Shown: positions 34,487-47,714 of the stretch, piece by piece
Numbering within the stretch: position 1 is the first letter of the stretch
How the letters are laid out: each line of letters opens with the position of its first letter
Source of the DNA: Lota lota
Taxonomy: Eukaryota > Chordata > Actinopteri > Gadiformes > Lotidae
Direction of reading: 5' to 3'
NCBI GenBank assembly: GCA_026745465.1
Contig: JACYXH010000310.1
Location: 5,682,001-5,746,000, forward strand
Length of the DNA stretch: 64,000 nt
Position numbers and translations under genes: made by a program
The notes under the pieces: generated by a model
The model's input: only the letters and a program-made list of their open reading frames with translations
Databases searched by the model: none
Told to the model about the DNA's origin: nothing

Positions 34487-36178
34487 ATCTTCATGATGGA
34501 TATGATTGGTCAATGGATTGATAAACACTGAGGTGTTTGATGAAGAGAAACAATCAAAAGTCATGGTCCGCAAGCACAATTGATCCATACTTCCAGTGGG
34601 ATTTCATATGGCTAAATGTTGTGACAAGCTCATTGGCAGCAATGGAAACATGCTGGCAGGCTGCCAGCTTATATGTTAACACAGAGATTTGTGTGGTTGT
34701 TCTTCAGGAGAAGATGTCATGTAGTTGGATCACTGAGTATAGGCTACTATATTAGTGTGTATCTGAACATACGTCAGACATGGAACATGTTAAAATATAG
34801 CTGATTTATGATGTTGAAGAACACTACAGTACTACAATCTAATTCAGTTCTGACATAATGTATATGGTTACAATTATATACAGTCTGCAGTTTACAAATT
34901 CTTTCTAAAATGACCATAATACTCATTTTGAAGTTGAGCACTTTTTAGTTAGCCTCGTGAGAACATCCAGAAATTAAAGGTTGCGTTTCGCAATGAATAT
35001 CATTCTGGCCTTGCCTGGCCGCGGCCAAAAAATCCAGCCAATTAGAATGATGCTCTGGCCGAATCCCACTGAAAGTAAAGCAAAAATCTATTCTCCTCGG
35101 TGAAACGCCTTCCGTTTAGTTTTCTTATAACAGCGTTATTCCGACTATTCCAGATTAAAACAATTTTGATTGTTCTGTACATTCCTACACTTTTCGTTTT
35201 TGAACCAAAGGGCATAACCTACATTCGCACAAGGATTTCAGATATTGTGGATTTTTGGTGGGATTCAAAACAACAGTCACTACAGAGCAACCTAGGTAGA
35301 TGAATGACAGCCTCGGGCTAAACTCATTTACATACGAAAAAAGCAATTCCTTATTTGACAACACGGACAACAGTGAATGCATGATATCAATAATTCGTTC
35401 AGACTAGACCAAACGAGATGTGTGTGCAGTGATTTTCAAGCAAATGTGGACCCAACCTCTTCAAACATTTCCTTATTTTCTGTGCTGTTATGTGTGTGCT
35501 GGGAGAATAAGCTTTATCTCACATCATAGCTCTCTCTCACAAAGACACAGAGCTGCTGGATCAATGTCGTAAATATACAGGGTGCGTGTGTGTACAATGG
35601 TATTTTCCGGATAAAGACGGGCCAGAGCACGAAGGCATCTGGGGCCTTTCTCGGGAGATTACCTGACGGATATTATTGACAATGAAAGGGAGAAAGAGAG
35701 TGAGTGAAATAAAGAAAGAAAAAGAGAGTAGGGAGATATGGTGGGAAGGGAGAGATAAGCTAAAGGATTAGCTGTAAGGAACTTCCCTGTGGCTAGCCAG
35801 CCTTTCTAGTTTCCCAGGGCCGCCACTGTAAGATGATTACTATGTCGTTTTGGCCTTCGGCCCACTGGTTAAGCACTATAGAGACAGGAGCTGGACACTT
35901 TCACTCATCGCTGCGGGGGAGCAGAATGTAGAAGTAAAAAAAACAACAATAGAGAATACAATGTTTGTGTGTGTGTGTGTGTGTGCATCTATGTGTCTGT
36001 GCACGCATGTGCGTGTGTATAGAGAAATGCAAATATGAGGGAAGTATGTGAACAAAACATTTTATATGGAGTGTTTAAGAATTATTTTGGCCTTAAGAGC
36101 TGAGCTCCAATGCTATGCATGCTATGTGATGCATGTGCGCTGTTGCATGTTTGGCTAGTGTATGCCTGCATGCGTTTG

Positions 36179-36309
36179 TATGTGTGTGTGTGTGTGTGTG
36201 TTTGCGTGCGTGTGTGTGTGTGTTGTATCTGTGTGTGTATTGTATCCATATGTGTGTGTGTGTGTGTGTTCTATTTGTGTGTGTGTGTCGTGTGTCGTGT
36301 GTGTGTGTT
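36179..36309. repeat. Degenerate (GT)n array
   Basis: GT blocks are interrupted by TTGCGTGC, ATCT and CATA steps. Confidence 0.9.
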
Positions 36310-36442
36310 GGGGTGGTGGGAGGGATTAAGGATCAGGGGAAGGAGAAAGGGTGGGCGCTTTTCTTTTGTGCAGATGGAAGGCAGGCAGCTGTTGCCTCAC
36401 AGTGTACTGGTCAGAGGTGGTGGACGTAGGCACGCACGCACA

Positions 36443-36538
36443 TACACACACATCTTGAACGCTACACACACACACACATCTTAAAGTCTACACACAAACA
36501 CATCTTAAAGTCTACATACACACGCATCTTAAAGTCTA
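36443..36538. repeat. Three to four copies of an ACACATCTTAAAGTCTA minisatellite
   Basis: CACACATCTTRAANGYCTA units of about 25-35 bases are repeated with variable CA spacers. Confidence 0.7.
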
Positions 36539-38480
36539 AATCCCATTCACCCTAGATGGTTATTTATTTCCCTTGTTGGTTATCGTATAATAGAAAAAAC
36601 AACATTTTGCAATTACTTGATTTGCTCATATTAAAAGTAATATTCCTTTAACATTAGACATTCTGAATTGGATCACGGAAAATCCCAGAAAATGGAAAAT
36701 AACATTCTACAAAAACATTTTATATTCATATTCTTTTTAATATATTGTTTGATTGCATAAAGTCAGTAAAATGTTCTGATCCCCTCAATATGGGGAAACC
36801 GGTTTTACTGCCGGTATCTAAAATGATGTTCAACTATCTCTCGCCGGCCCCCGGTCAATCATTAGGCTGTTAGATATGATGCAAGGGCTTTTACAATTAA
36901 CATTCATCCATATGGCACCAGTCAAAGGTCACCACTGTATAACAATATAGTTTCCCATCATCTGCAAACATTAGCACACAAACACAAAGGCCATCCATGC
37001 GACTCCTACTGACTGTTTATTCCTTTCCTTGTGGTCATGAGACCGAACTGTTTTTTCTCCCTTTCTCCTTTTTATTTTTTTAAAGATGGAACTTCATTGA
37101 ATGTGCATTTGCCCCTGCCCCGCTCCTCCTCCACCTCTCCCTTCGTGGTGCCCTCATAGTTAGACAGACACACGAAAGCGGCGCTTAAAATAGTTCAGCC
37201 TGAATGGTAATAGCAGGGAAGCGCCTTTTTAGAGGGATTTGGGTGTTGGTTCGGCCACCTCTCCAGGCGGGGGATAGGGCCGTAAAGAGGTGGTCAGAGG
37301 GCCGTGAAGGAAAGGACGACCCCCCCCTCCCCTCGACCTCATTAGCCGGGGCTTCATGTGTCCACATCAAACACATTAATGTGTGTGTGTAAAAGGGGAA
37401 GGCAAGGAAGATAGATAACAAAAGGACAAAAGACTGAGGCACAAACTGAAAATTGATTGAAATATCGCCAAATCGCTTTCAGTAGTTGACTTTGAAGAGC
37501 TGACAGCACCATCACAAACAGCTGAAGAAATATTTACAACAACTTCAAATAGACCTTAAATTAATTCAATGTATTAATTCCAATTTTCCAATGTCATCAA
37601 TGTCAAAAATCAAAGGATAGTCAAACATATCGTTTCACGTTCCAAAGGCATCACCGTATTTGTTGATTTGGTCAATGAACAGAACTTGGATAAGTTGTGT
37701 TATAGTAAAACTTATGTACGGCACAATGTGGTCCTTTGTTTTGCTATCTATCTAAACTACTATGATCCATCTCCAGCAGCATAACAGTTACAGTGCATGA
37801 TATAAGTGTGCACACAGTCTGTACCCATTTGAATATGGACACACATACACAATCACCTTCCCGTAAACTAGGATTGGCTCAAAGACAGCTTCAAAACATG
37901 TCAACATTTTTCACTTTATTATATGCCTACGTATTTATTTTATTATATATAAATATATATAATATTCGTATAGAAGGCCTACACCTGCAAAATTGTTTAC
38001 AGAAATGTTTTGAACACAAACCAAGATCAACTATGCGGATAAGTTTCCTTTTGGTTTCCATTAGCTTATAATAAGTCATTTACTATGTTTCTCTCTAACA
38101 GTGGCTTCACATGTGGTGACCAGTCAGATACAAATTACAGGGAAAGTGTTAGATTTCTTGCTGGCTGAATATAAATATTAGATACCGGCAGGCAAAATTT
38201 TAAAAAGGATGATAATTCCCAATACAACTTCAGAGTGTTCTTTAGTGGCTCTTCGTTCATCTCACAATTCAACATTAAACATTGAAGGGATATTGTAATG
38301 GGTAAAATAATGAATACTCCATGTTGCAGTTGATCTGATTGTTCTCAATGTATCTGTCCACATGTAAACACAAGGGCCCCCTTGTTGCCCTCAGAACCTG
38401 AATCCTCCTCTCGTCTTTAACTCGTCGGTGTCTCTTGATGTGTTTCCTAAACAAGATGAACTAAACAAGATGCTGCATCT

Positions 38481-38534
38481 CAAGGGGTTTATCCTTTATA
38501 TCCTTTATAGAAATAAAATTGATAAACCCCCTTG
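38481..38534. repeat. Small inverted repeat
   Basis: CAAGGGGTTTATC (38481-38493) is mirrored by GATAAACCCCCTTG (38521-38534), with one extra C and a 27-nt AT-rich loop. It could be a MITE remnant or a chance hairpin. Confidence 0.5.
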
Positions 38535-39255
38535 ATTCTTCCTTTCACTTACCAGACTCATCACAGCGATGGGCCAATAATTCAAGCACACAGGGGTACT
38601 CATCGAGCTCTGGGGCTAGGGGCTGACTTTTGTCAGTCTGAGAGGTCTGAGAGGAATAAGGGTAATACAGCCATCTGTGAGAGGAGCGCTGGAGGGAATC
38701 AGCCCATGGAAATGTGTACAAACACACTGCTAAAGAGATAGCGATGGTGCTATCTCTATATGATTGTTGTATGTTTGTTTCTGCATGTGTGTCTTCCTGT
38801 TTGATTGGGTGGATGGGCAATTCCATATTATGGATGGACGTCACATTTACAAACTTTTTCATAATATTTATAAAATAATTATGATGGCAATTTCTCTTTG
38901 ACATTTTAGTCTGACTTAATGAGCAGTTTGCCAAATCCATTATAGAAGAATATTTGTATTTTAAAGAAGTATATTAAGTTTATATTTTACATGTTTGACT
39001 GGTTACAATTATAGAACTAATGTTTGACTAATAAATAGTCAAACAATAATAAATAGTGTGGATGGGCTTGTGTCACATTTACCAGGAATGGCTTAATGTT
39101 TGTCTACTGTCTGATCAATCAGCCTAGTTTTTGTACAATGTTGGACTTGCTGTGACAATCTTAAATCTCTTAAAGCTAAGTAATTCCTAATTCATTCTTT
39201 TGCTTTAGGTCAATAATCATTGATGCATTGTCTCAGCAAGTCAATGATTATTCAA

Positions 39256-39330
39256 CCCCCCCCCCCCCCCAACACCTCCAATCACCCACACACACACACA
39301 CAAACACCCCCCCCCCCCCCCCCCCCCACA
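39256..39330. repeat. Poly-C runs with CA repeats
   Basis: Two C runs (39256-39270 and about 39307-39327) surround CACACA segments. Confidence 0.9.
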
Positions 39331-39649
39331 CACGCACACACACAAACATGCCACACATATACTTAAGCCACTAGTGCAATCGCTCTTGCGTAACTTTTTT
39401 AACAGCCCCCAAAAAGACTGAAATAAAATAAAAAGTACCCAAGTGCAAACAAAGGCCGGTGAAGGAGGATTGATCTGCTACTTGTGAACCCAGTGTGAGC
39501 TCCTCCTCCACTGCCTGAACATTTAATTTGTTCGTTTGTTCAGACAGTGGACAAATGACACAGATAGATAACTCTGCTGGTGTGGTCTGAGCCTCAAAAT
39601 GGGGTGCACATTTTTTCATTATTGATGAGCAAACTACCACAGTCCACAT

Positions 39650-39805
39650 GGGGTTGGTGGGTGGGTCCACGGGTCAGTTGGTGGGTGGGTTGGTGGGTTA
39701 GTCGACTGGTTGATTGGGTGGTTGGTTCATTGGTTGGTAAATTCATTGGTTGGTTGGTTGGTTGGTTGGTTGGTTGGCCGGCTGGTCGATTGGTTAGGTA
39801 GCTGG
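39650..39805. repeat. (GGTT)n-type tetranucleotide array
   Basis: GGTT, GGTG and ATTG units form about 155 bases, with seven perfect GGTT copies at 39749-39776. A frame through it encodes Trp/Val/Gly repeats and is not a gene. Confidence 0.9.
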
Positions 39806-41388
39806 TCGATTTAAAGTGTGAATGGGAACACCACTGTTGGATGGTGTTCAAACTATTTTCAAAACTTTCAATTGATCTGCGGTGCATGGCTTTTGTTTTG
39901 ATTTGGTTGACTGGGCTGCGTGAAGTCAGCAACAATAAAATAAAGGCAAATTGCAATTACAAAACAAGGAAGACTTCCAGATTAGGACCGTGATGCCGTG
40001 CAGTGAGGGGTCATGTCCTAATATAAAAATGTTGTCCCTAGATCACTTCTGTTGGGTATAGGCTGAGAGACCAACAGAATGACAAGGCTGAGACCAACAA
40101 AAACATCACTGGACTCAAAGTGGTGAGTGGAGTGTTCACTGCTTCTTATTAAAAGACTCATAAAAGCTTGATTTTATTATTTAAATAGTTAATTATAGAA
40201 TCGATAAAATGAGGATGCTTGGCAGACGACCATTTAATCCATATTTATAGACGCGCATATATTGAGTTTGAACCCGGCTGTCACACTCACATTCATTAAA
40301 TGCACAAATTGAAAAAGAAGGATTTTTTAAAGCTATTCCAATAAAGCATTGCTCTCTTTATCCAACCCGACTGTGTGTACACAGTCTTACACAACCACCT
40401 CCGAAATAACAACGCCCTGTCATTTCCAGCTAAAAAGTAGCTAGGGTCAAGGCACGTTTCACCTGAAAGTCACTGCACAAACCAGAATTGTCGCAATGCC
40501 ATTCTCTGTAGGCCCAGACAAACAAACATTGTATTGATCCAAGGGGATTCTCTTAACCTCTGTGGTCCTTCCTTATGAGTGCCGCAGGTGATGTCTGTGG
40601 AATGGAAGGGTAAGTAGGCATTGGGTAAATAAAACACCTAGGTCAACACACCCATTTCACCCATTAACCCGAAGCAAAGGCTTGGCCATTCTTTGAGATT
40701 AGACAGCGCGGTGCATCGGACAGGGCAAACCTGTAACTAGGCAAATGTACGGAGCAGGGTCACTGGGTCACTTGGGGTCGGATTTCAAATAGTTGTGGAC
40801 ACACACTGAATACCAGGGGATAGCCATTGGGCCACACAGATTACAAAATTGAGGTGTTTAAAGGGCTATTAAAAGAGCTGTGAAAATAGCAGCAGCAACA
40901 ACAAAAGCACATCTTTATTGAGGAAATAATTTGATGCATGAATTGGAGATATTTGGTGTGATCAATAAAAAGGTTCTTAAATGAACACTATAAAACAGAG
41001 TGGCATGTTATAGTGTTTAATACATTATTTTATTAATAATGAATTGACAATGTCCCACTTATATTTTTAAGACAGGTAGATAACCAGGACTTTTTTTTAT
41101 TATTATCAGAGTTGCCTTGAGCACATGGCCAGCTAAAAGTTAGTTCCTGACCAAAATCCACCCGAGGTCAGAGGTGAAGGTCAGAGGTCGCGGAGGCGTG
41201 GCCTGAGTGCCGGAGACGCCCCCCAGGTTTACACAAGTGTAAAAAGAGCCCATTCAGTGCGGCTGTATGGACAGAGTTTGACAAAGATCCACTGTGTGGG
41301 GCCGTACCTACCCCCCACTTCATCTCTTCCATAAGCCATGCCTGCATTGGACACCAGACAATAGCAAACTATACTTTTTGGGGGGGAT

Positions 41389-41406
41389 GGGGGGGGGGGG
41401 GGGGGG
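41389..41406. repeat. Poly-G tract
   Basis: An 18-base G run preceded by GGGGGGGAT. Confidence 0.9.
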
Positions 41407-43330
41407 TTGTTGAGCCATGTACATGTTTAACTCAAAGTGTCTCAACATTTTAATATCAATATTTTCCAACTTTTCCCTGGTTTTACAAGTGACCTTTTTT
41501 TTGGATGGCTATAAACAAAAACAATAACAACAACAAAATCTATTCACAATGCAAGTCACTTTTATTTTAAAATGCATCAAAGTCAAAAGTTCCAGCAATG
41601 TTAGATTTTTACAGGACCATTGATTTGTTTGTGTTGTTTGTGTTTTACCATTCCTCTGATGGTGAGGGTGTTGCAACCTTTCACATTGCACAAGACCATA
41701 AGGTCTCTAGCCATCTCCGAGGTCTCAAGTTTCAAGCTGAAGTATTTACACATTCTGCAAGCAAGCAAGTAAGCAAGCAAGCAGCCCATTCTAATGACAA
41801 TTCTCTGGAAGGAACTTAATATACACTAACACTCCATGGCCTAAGCGTTTTCAGGTCATGCATACTTCTGTATTTAGCTTGTTGTGTTTATGCTACTTAT
41901 TCTTCCTATCTGTAAACCTCCTGAGGCTGAAGCTACACAAATGGTGTTTTATAATTCAAAAAGTACTAATTACCACACAGCAGCGTTAAGTTTAGTCCTT
42001 ATCGCTGTTATTAGCCCAATAGTTTGGATTGGAAAACTTCTCATTAGTGTAAATAATGAAGGTTATTATGAATGCAGTAAAGGCAGTTATCATGCTGATA
42101 ACATGGCTAATGATACTACTCCAGGTGTACACGCCTACAGTGAAATAAGTATAATTATACTATATTCATGTGTCATAATCACAACTAGATACAGTATATA
42201 ATGACATGAACAAGGGGCCTATGCTCATTAGCTGATCGATAGTTGGCCATCGCTTGTACAAATCACTGCTACTGCCTTAAACAGTGACCGCTGTTGTTTT
42301 TAAATGTGCCACTAAATATGATTTTCCAATGGTTTGGGATGGGTTCCTTCTATTCCGTTCAGTAAAAGGTGGAAGGAGTGAGGGAGGGGGTGCTGGATTA
42401 TTGCCAGATTAAGGCAGTGCCTTTTTCTTCATCCCTGGGTAAGCCGGCACAAAGCCTGCCGGCCATGGGGCTCAAAGGTGATGAAGCACTCTATGATCCT
42501 TGCTTGGATTAATCCAACAAAAAAAAAACAAGAGCCGCACAGAATTTTCAAAGTTGAAAAGATTTCCCCCTCATTCTAAAATCTCTCTTCCTCCTTCCAA
42601 CACCATTGCTTATTATTATAATTGAGCCTAACTGCCTAACAGTAATACCCACAGGTATGATTAGACCTGTCAATCAATTATCTCATGATGCATATCCATA
42701 TTGACTGAAACCAACAATGTTTTTCTTTACAAAGTACTAATTTTGGGTCTGTCCATGAATCACGAATTTATTCTGTTATTATTTTGAACAATTACTGTTC
42801 TACAAAATAAAAATGTATTTAGCTCAATGTTATATCAGTGGGTGATGTCAATCTGTACATTTAATTGCAAACTGCAGGTAGTGGAATCACATTTTCTTAT
42901 TTAGGAATATGTAATATGAAAATAAATTAAATATTTTCAGTTCATAATGGAGGAACTGTGAGCTGTGTTTGCTGTCACATGATTTGCATGTGAGCATCAA
43001 CACTAGGCTACTAGGCATGTTGGCCACAGGCTATGTAGATGCATGCAAAATGGACTGCTGGGCTGTTACAAAATAAATATGATCTCGATTACATGTCTTA
43101 GATCAAAATATAATAATCAGAGCTACGTGTTCACAATTGTTTCAGCGGATCAGTGAAAATAAAGATCAGAGAAGAATAAAGAGGAAAATGTTATTCAGGT
43201 TCAGAAAACCATAATATGGGAGGCCTACAAATAACAGTCAGAACACCATTTGTTTCTATACATCCTGGACGGTCCCAGACGTCTGTTGTATTTTGTTATT
43301 ATTTAATATTAAATATTTGTTTATTTGTTT

Positions 43331-43400
43331 ATTTAAAGGATCCCCATTAGCTGATGCCATGGCACTCAGCTAATCTTCCTGGGGTCCACACCTGACAAAC
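43331..43400. repeat. Dispersed teleost repeat fragment
   Basis: The motif GGATCCCCATTAGCTGATGC, followed by AGCTAATCTTCCTGGGGTCC, is one I recognise as dispersed in fish genomes, notably salmonids. It also forms a local palindrome around TTAGCTGATGCCATGGCACTCAGCTAA-like sequence. I cannot give its class with confidence. Confidence 0.4.
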
Positions 43401-44459
43401 TGTACATAACACACTACATGGTGGCATTAGTGATGTCCCTTCTCTGTTATAAAATAAAGATCTCAAATAAAGATCCCAGTCATAGTTCATCCCACCCCCT
43501 AACTATTCATTTTCAAATTATCCGTCGACCCATCCATAGTTTGCATGGCACAGGAGGGACTCTTCCTGCATGAGCCAACCAGGAAAATACAATTACACTC
43601 CCTTCCTTGTTTGGTGCACTTCTGCTGGTTTGAAAAAAGTTGAACCACATGAACAACTTTAAACACAGCATCCATCGCAATTCATACCCGAGGATTTCAC
43701 TTGCCATTTTATAACAGAGATGGGACATCACTTGCCACCATTTTGCGCCAATAAACTCACAGTTATTTGAATAACCTGTTTGGTGTTTTTTTTCACCTGG
43801 TGGGGTGCTGCCTGTGCAGTTTTATTTTTCTGTTTGGTTCCTCTTTCAGGAGGAATCGGAATTCCAGGGCCTAGGGGGTTGTTATTTGCATGCTGAGTAA
43901 ATGGCCTTATCATTATGCAAACAATTTTATGTGCAGTGTACAATACATTCTTACGTCAAAGGTTTTGGAAGTTGTGAACATGGTCACTGATAGGACTAAT
44001 GGACTCGTTGGGGGATAATCTGTGTGAATTTAAAGGCCTCCCGTATCTCATTTGCAAGCAAACTGTTCAAATAGACCATGCAGCTAGGCCATCAGCATGA
44101 GAAGGAAGAATAATTATCTTAATGATATTTTAGGCAACAGCTATGCAGAAAGCAGATTGTCTCTGGGTTGATAACTTACACATGTAGTCAGTTAAAAGGC
44201 TAAATAGCTAAACTTGTATTTGTTTTGTATGTTATATCCTCCATAATAACTTTGTCTATCAATAAAAAAATAACATTACATTTCAACAAAGCTAAAATAC
44301 ACCCTCACAAAATGTATTCTGTATGGGATATTGGTTTAATTCTGTCTTGTTGGCTGTTTTTTATTTATTTATCGTGGCGTGAGGAATAGCCCACTAGCCA
44401 GCAGAACAGTATCCATATTGCATATACACGTGGGCACACTCTAATTGCCTAACACTAAT

Positions 44460-44686
44460 GTACACGTTTTAAGATGAGATGATAGCCCCCTAGGTGTCTC
44501 ACTTTCGCAGTCCACGGATTCAAGACAGCGACGGCTGACTCTCTCCGTTGACGTCACCACTGTGTTGATTCGCTCACCCAAAAGAAGAAAGGAGTTAGTG
44601 CGTGTGTGAGAGCGGCTACTGCGAACTGCGTTACTATGCTGTAGCCCCAATAACCACCTACGGAATCAAAACGTGCAACTTACTAG
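44460..44686 (+). other. zbtb16: Probable zbtb16 promoter and noncoding first exon
   Basis: This stretch is richer in G, C and CpG than its AT-rich surroundings, contains a perfect CRE, lacks an obvious TATA box and ends in CTTACTAG|GTGAGTAA, a strong donor at 44687. ZBTB16 genes begin with noncoding exon(s) upstream of the coding exon, which here has an acceptor at 47597. The transcription start cannot be fixed from sequence; the stated start is only a rough limit. Confidence 0.5.
44549..44556 (+). promoter_or_regulatory. zbtb16: Perfect cAMP response element TGACGTCA
   Basis: The palindromic CREB/ATF site TGACGTCA lies 130 bases before the predicted exon-1 donor, in the CpG-containing promoter-like region. 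A full-palindrome 8-mer near a promoter is often functional, but binding here is inferred. Confidence 0.55.
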
Positions 44687-44956
44687 GTGAGTAAAAATAC
44701 GGGCACTCAGCAAATTGACACTGGCAGCGACAGAGCTGCTTCTCTGCACGTGTTTACGCTTATTTTGTGTGTACTTTCATTCACGATGTTGACGTTTTTG
44801 GGGGAGAATTGATGTCAGCCACTGTTTGCTGTCCCTATTCAACCCCATGTCAAGTTACAGCCTAGCGAGTAGTCGTAAACTATCGCGCTGGCAGACAAGT
44901 TGCAATGTGTGCGCGCTCAAGTGTGAAATGATTTCAAGTTGTTGCACATGGTAAGC

Positions 44957-44958
<2 letters not shown>

Positions 44959-45021
<63 letters not shown>

Positions 45022-45042
45022 CGTGTGTGTGTGTGTGTGTGT
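44959..45042. repeat. (GT)n microsatellite with GCGC interruption
   Basis: An 84-base GT array interrupted once by GCGCGCGTGC. Confidence 0.95.
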
Positions 45043-45452
45043 AAAGGTGGTAATGAAGTTTCCACGTAGGGTATTGTAAAGGTATCGACGTTGACGTAAC
45101 CTGCGTGTTTAAGTATTCGGGAGATCACAGCGAGAGAACGTGAGGTCTGGCTCCACTCGGAAAACCAGACAGCATATGACGCTCGTCCGTGTGACTTATT
45201 TGTGAAAATAGACTGTTAGCACTTTGCCGAAGATGCGTTGTGACATTGACACTTGCTTTCCCCAGTGTCTCGTAACACTTGTGTTGCTCATTTAGCCTTA
45301 ATGGCATCACGACGAAAAACGCTGGGGACAGTGCTCTGTCAACTGTGGGCTATCCATTTCCTCAATCATTGATTGATGTGCATTTTACAGTAGGCGTACA
45401 TATCTGGCTTGACCGTGGCAATATATTTGATTTTCTCAAACGCTATATCCAA

Positions 45453-45600
<148 letters not shown>

Positions 45601-46942
45601 CCAAGTGGGATTTGAAATCCTTAACAAATGCAATGCAACAGTGATTTGTTTTCCAGATCGTCTGGTCTCTCTTCTATCTCCCTGTCTATACCGCTCTCCC
45701 TTTCGTTCTCCCTTTCACCTCCATGATCCAGAGACAATTAGGTCGCATGTATGCTGCTTCATTAAAATGGTCTTAAAACGGAAGGCATTTTCGCCTAGTT
45801 TGAACAATACCACCTGTGTGGTAATCGGAATAGCGGTCAATGGGAACATTGAGATCGTCGTCTGTGCACGTTTTCATGTACTTTTTTATTTTTAGTTGGC
45901 TTATCTTCCACCCAAAAGGTGGTTCTTACCACGTCGGGGTTTTGAACGGGAATATGAAATCGCGCGCACATTGTTTCATCATGATCGCTGTCAATTCTTT
46001 GTCATTGAGTCCAGGCTGCGTGCGCCGCTGGCGTTCAACTATAATAGATGGACGTTAAATTCGACGTGATACGATCGATTATGCTGCCTGTGAGTTAAGT
46101 AAAGCTATTAGCACATTGTCAGCAGTCTTATCTTTATTCCTTCTGAGAAAAAAAACATTGGTGTATTTGTTATGAATCGTCTTAAACGCGGCCCAATGTA
46201 AAGCGAGTGCTCTCCCGTCGTATAGGCGCGCTGTCTAGACGCAACACTGTCCTTAAAGGAGAGCTAATCTTACGACACGGGATATGAATGACGACACAAA
46301 TACTGCAACTTTCGATTGTTTTCGATCACGTGAAAGTTCGTCTCCATTTGGATCCGAGTGTGGTGCAACTGACATTTATTTTTATTACAGTAGGCTCATA
46401 AATCGCAGCTTAAAAAAAAGATTAAGGTGATGTCGGGCTTAAGACATGATCTCTGCTCTGTGAGGGAGACAGACTCAATACAACCTTCAGCTTTATAATG
46501 CTTTGGATCTTGTAGGCCTATATTAGACTACACTTTTGTGTTAAAGGTTTACACCTGTTTAATAATCTATTTGCATTGGCTATTTAGTCCCTGTACTGGT
46601 TAATCCATACAACGAACAACATGGGCCTATTTTGCCTGGTCATAGATGTAAGGCAGGCCTATATGTTCATGCGCTTGTATTCTTCTGAACGTCGTGTTTC
46701 TTAACTGGCTCTTTACTTCAATGCTGGGTCGGTCATGCATTTCTCTGCTGATGGAGATGTGAGTAGGCTAGCCTAAAGACCTGAATGTTCTCAGACGGGA
46801 AGAAAAGACATGTTGTAAAACTTATTTTCTTTCAGTTTCTTTTCTAAACTATGCTGGCCTTTTTCTACCACTATCATTAACACCGAAAACATGCAACGTT
46901 CTCGTCTTTTAAAATTGCACACCATGTTTAGCTTCAGTGATA

Positions 46943-46943
<1 letters not shown>

Positions 46944-46985
<42 letters not shown>
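46944..46985. repeat. (AT)n microsatellite
   Basis: About 21 AT units. Confidence 0.95.
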
Positions 46986-46986
<1 letters not shown>

Positions 46987-47597
46987 TTTTTTTTCGGGTC
47001 ATTCACCAATTATGGGAGATAATTATTTTAAAATGTTGAATTTGACAATACTTGTTTTGGTGACAATGTCACTGGCCGTAGGCTACCATTTCCAAAATAA
47101 TAAAGCAACCGGTTTGAGCGAGCCAGTGTGCAGCAACACGCTAGGTGAACGAGTCACTTTGGTTCGGCGTTGGTGAATATATTGTGTAAACCTTGTCGAG
47201 GCTACAACGTGCCTGCTTCATCTTTCCATTGAAGCATCTCTGGCTGCCAGTGCTCGGCCCCTCCCCGGCTCTGGGGTCTTCTGTGTGATAGGAATACTGA
47301 GTAAGATGCCATTTCATCCAACAACGCTCCACCTCTTCTTCCCCCATGCTATACATTTGTTCAACTGACTTTCTTGTTTTGTCAGGTGAACCTTTTTTTT
47401 TTATCCGAAAATGAAATGCAAATGACTATAGTTCAGATTTCTATTATTTAATCGTTTTGAATTTAATTATACAATATAATATTTTTCCACATTTATAGAA
47501 TAAATCATTTGAAAAAAAAGGATCATTTCAATTTGACATGTGCACTTAGTTATCCTGATCGTTTTTCACTGACTCTCTTCTCTCTCTGTTCTGTTAG

Positions 47598-47700
47598 GAT
47601 AGACTTCATCGTTTTATTTTTTACAAAGATAACCGAATACAAAGCTGAACGGGAAAGGCGAGCCCCATGAGTCGGGCTCGTGGACTGCAACAGCACTATA
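47598..47700 (+). other. zbtb16: zbtb16 5' UTR part of the coding exon
   Basis: The exon starts after a pyrimidine tract (CTCTTCTCTCTCTGTTCTGTTAG). The 103-nt leader contains one upstream ATG at 47667. The main ATG at 47701 has A at -3 and G at +4, a strong context. Confidence 0.75.
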
Positions 47701-47714
47701 ATGGACGTAACTAA
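47667..47714 (+). CDS. Overlapping upstream ORF (15 codons)
   Basis: ATG AGT CGG ... ends in TAA at 47712-47714 and overlaps the ZBTB16 start in another frame. Its start context is weaker (C at -3, A at +4) than that of the main ATG. If translated, it would reduce initiation at the main start, because ribosomes terminate beyond it. The peptide itself has no recognisable function. Confidence 0.4.
   Translation: MSRARGLQQHYNGRN

Larger units (their letters stand above)
33329..44459. other. Intergenic region upstream of zbtb16, no gene seen
   Basis: AT-rich sequence with scattered repeats listed separately. Open frames such as 41884-42201 (105 codons) lack any recognised domain and are probably chance. 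Parts of 41840-42200 and 42600-42720 look like unique AT-rich sequence of the kind that can hold enhancers, but I have no direct evidence. Confidence 0.5.

Noticed and set aside
34978-35110. Possible MITE with GCGTTTC / GAAACGC ends
   Set aside because: The inverted match is only 7 bases and no target duplication is visible.
41884-42201. 105-codon open frame in the intergenic region
   Set aside because: No recognised domain or signal. The sequence looks like AT-rich unique noncoding DNA, possibly an enhancer, and not a gene.
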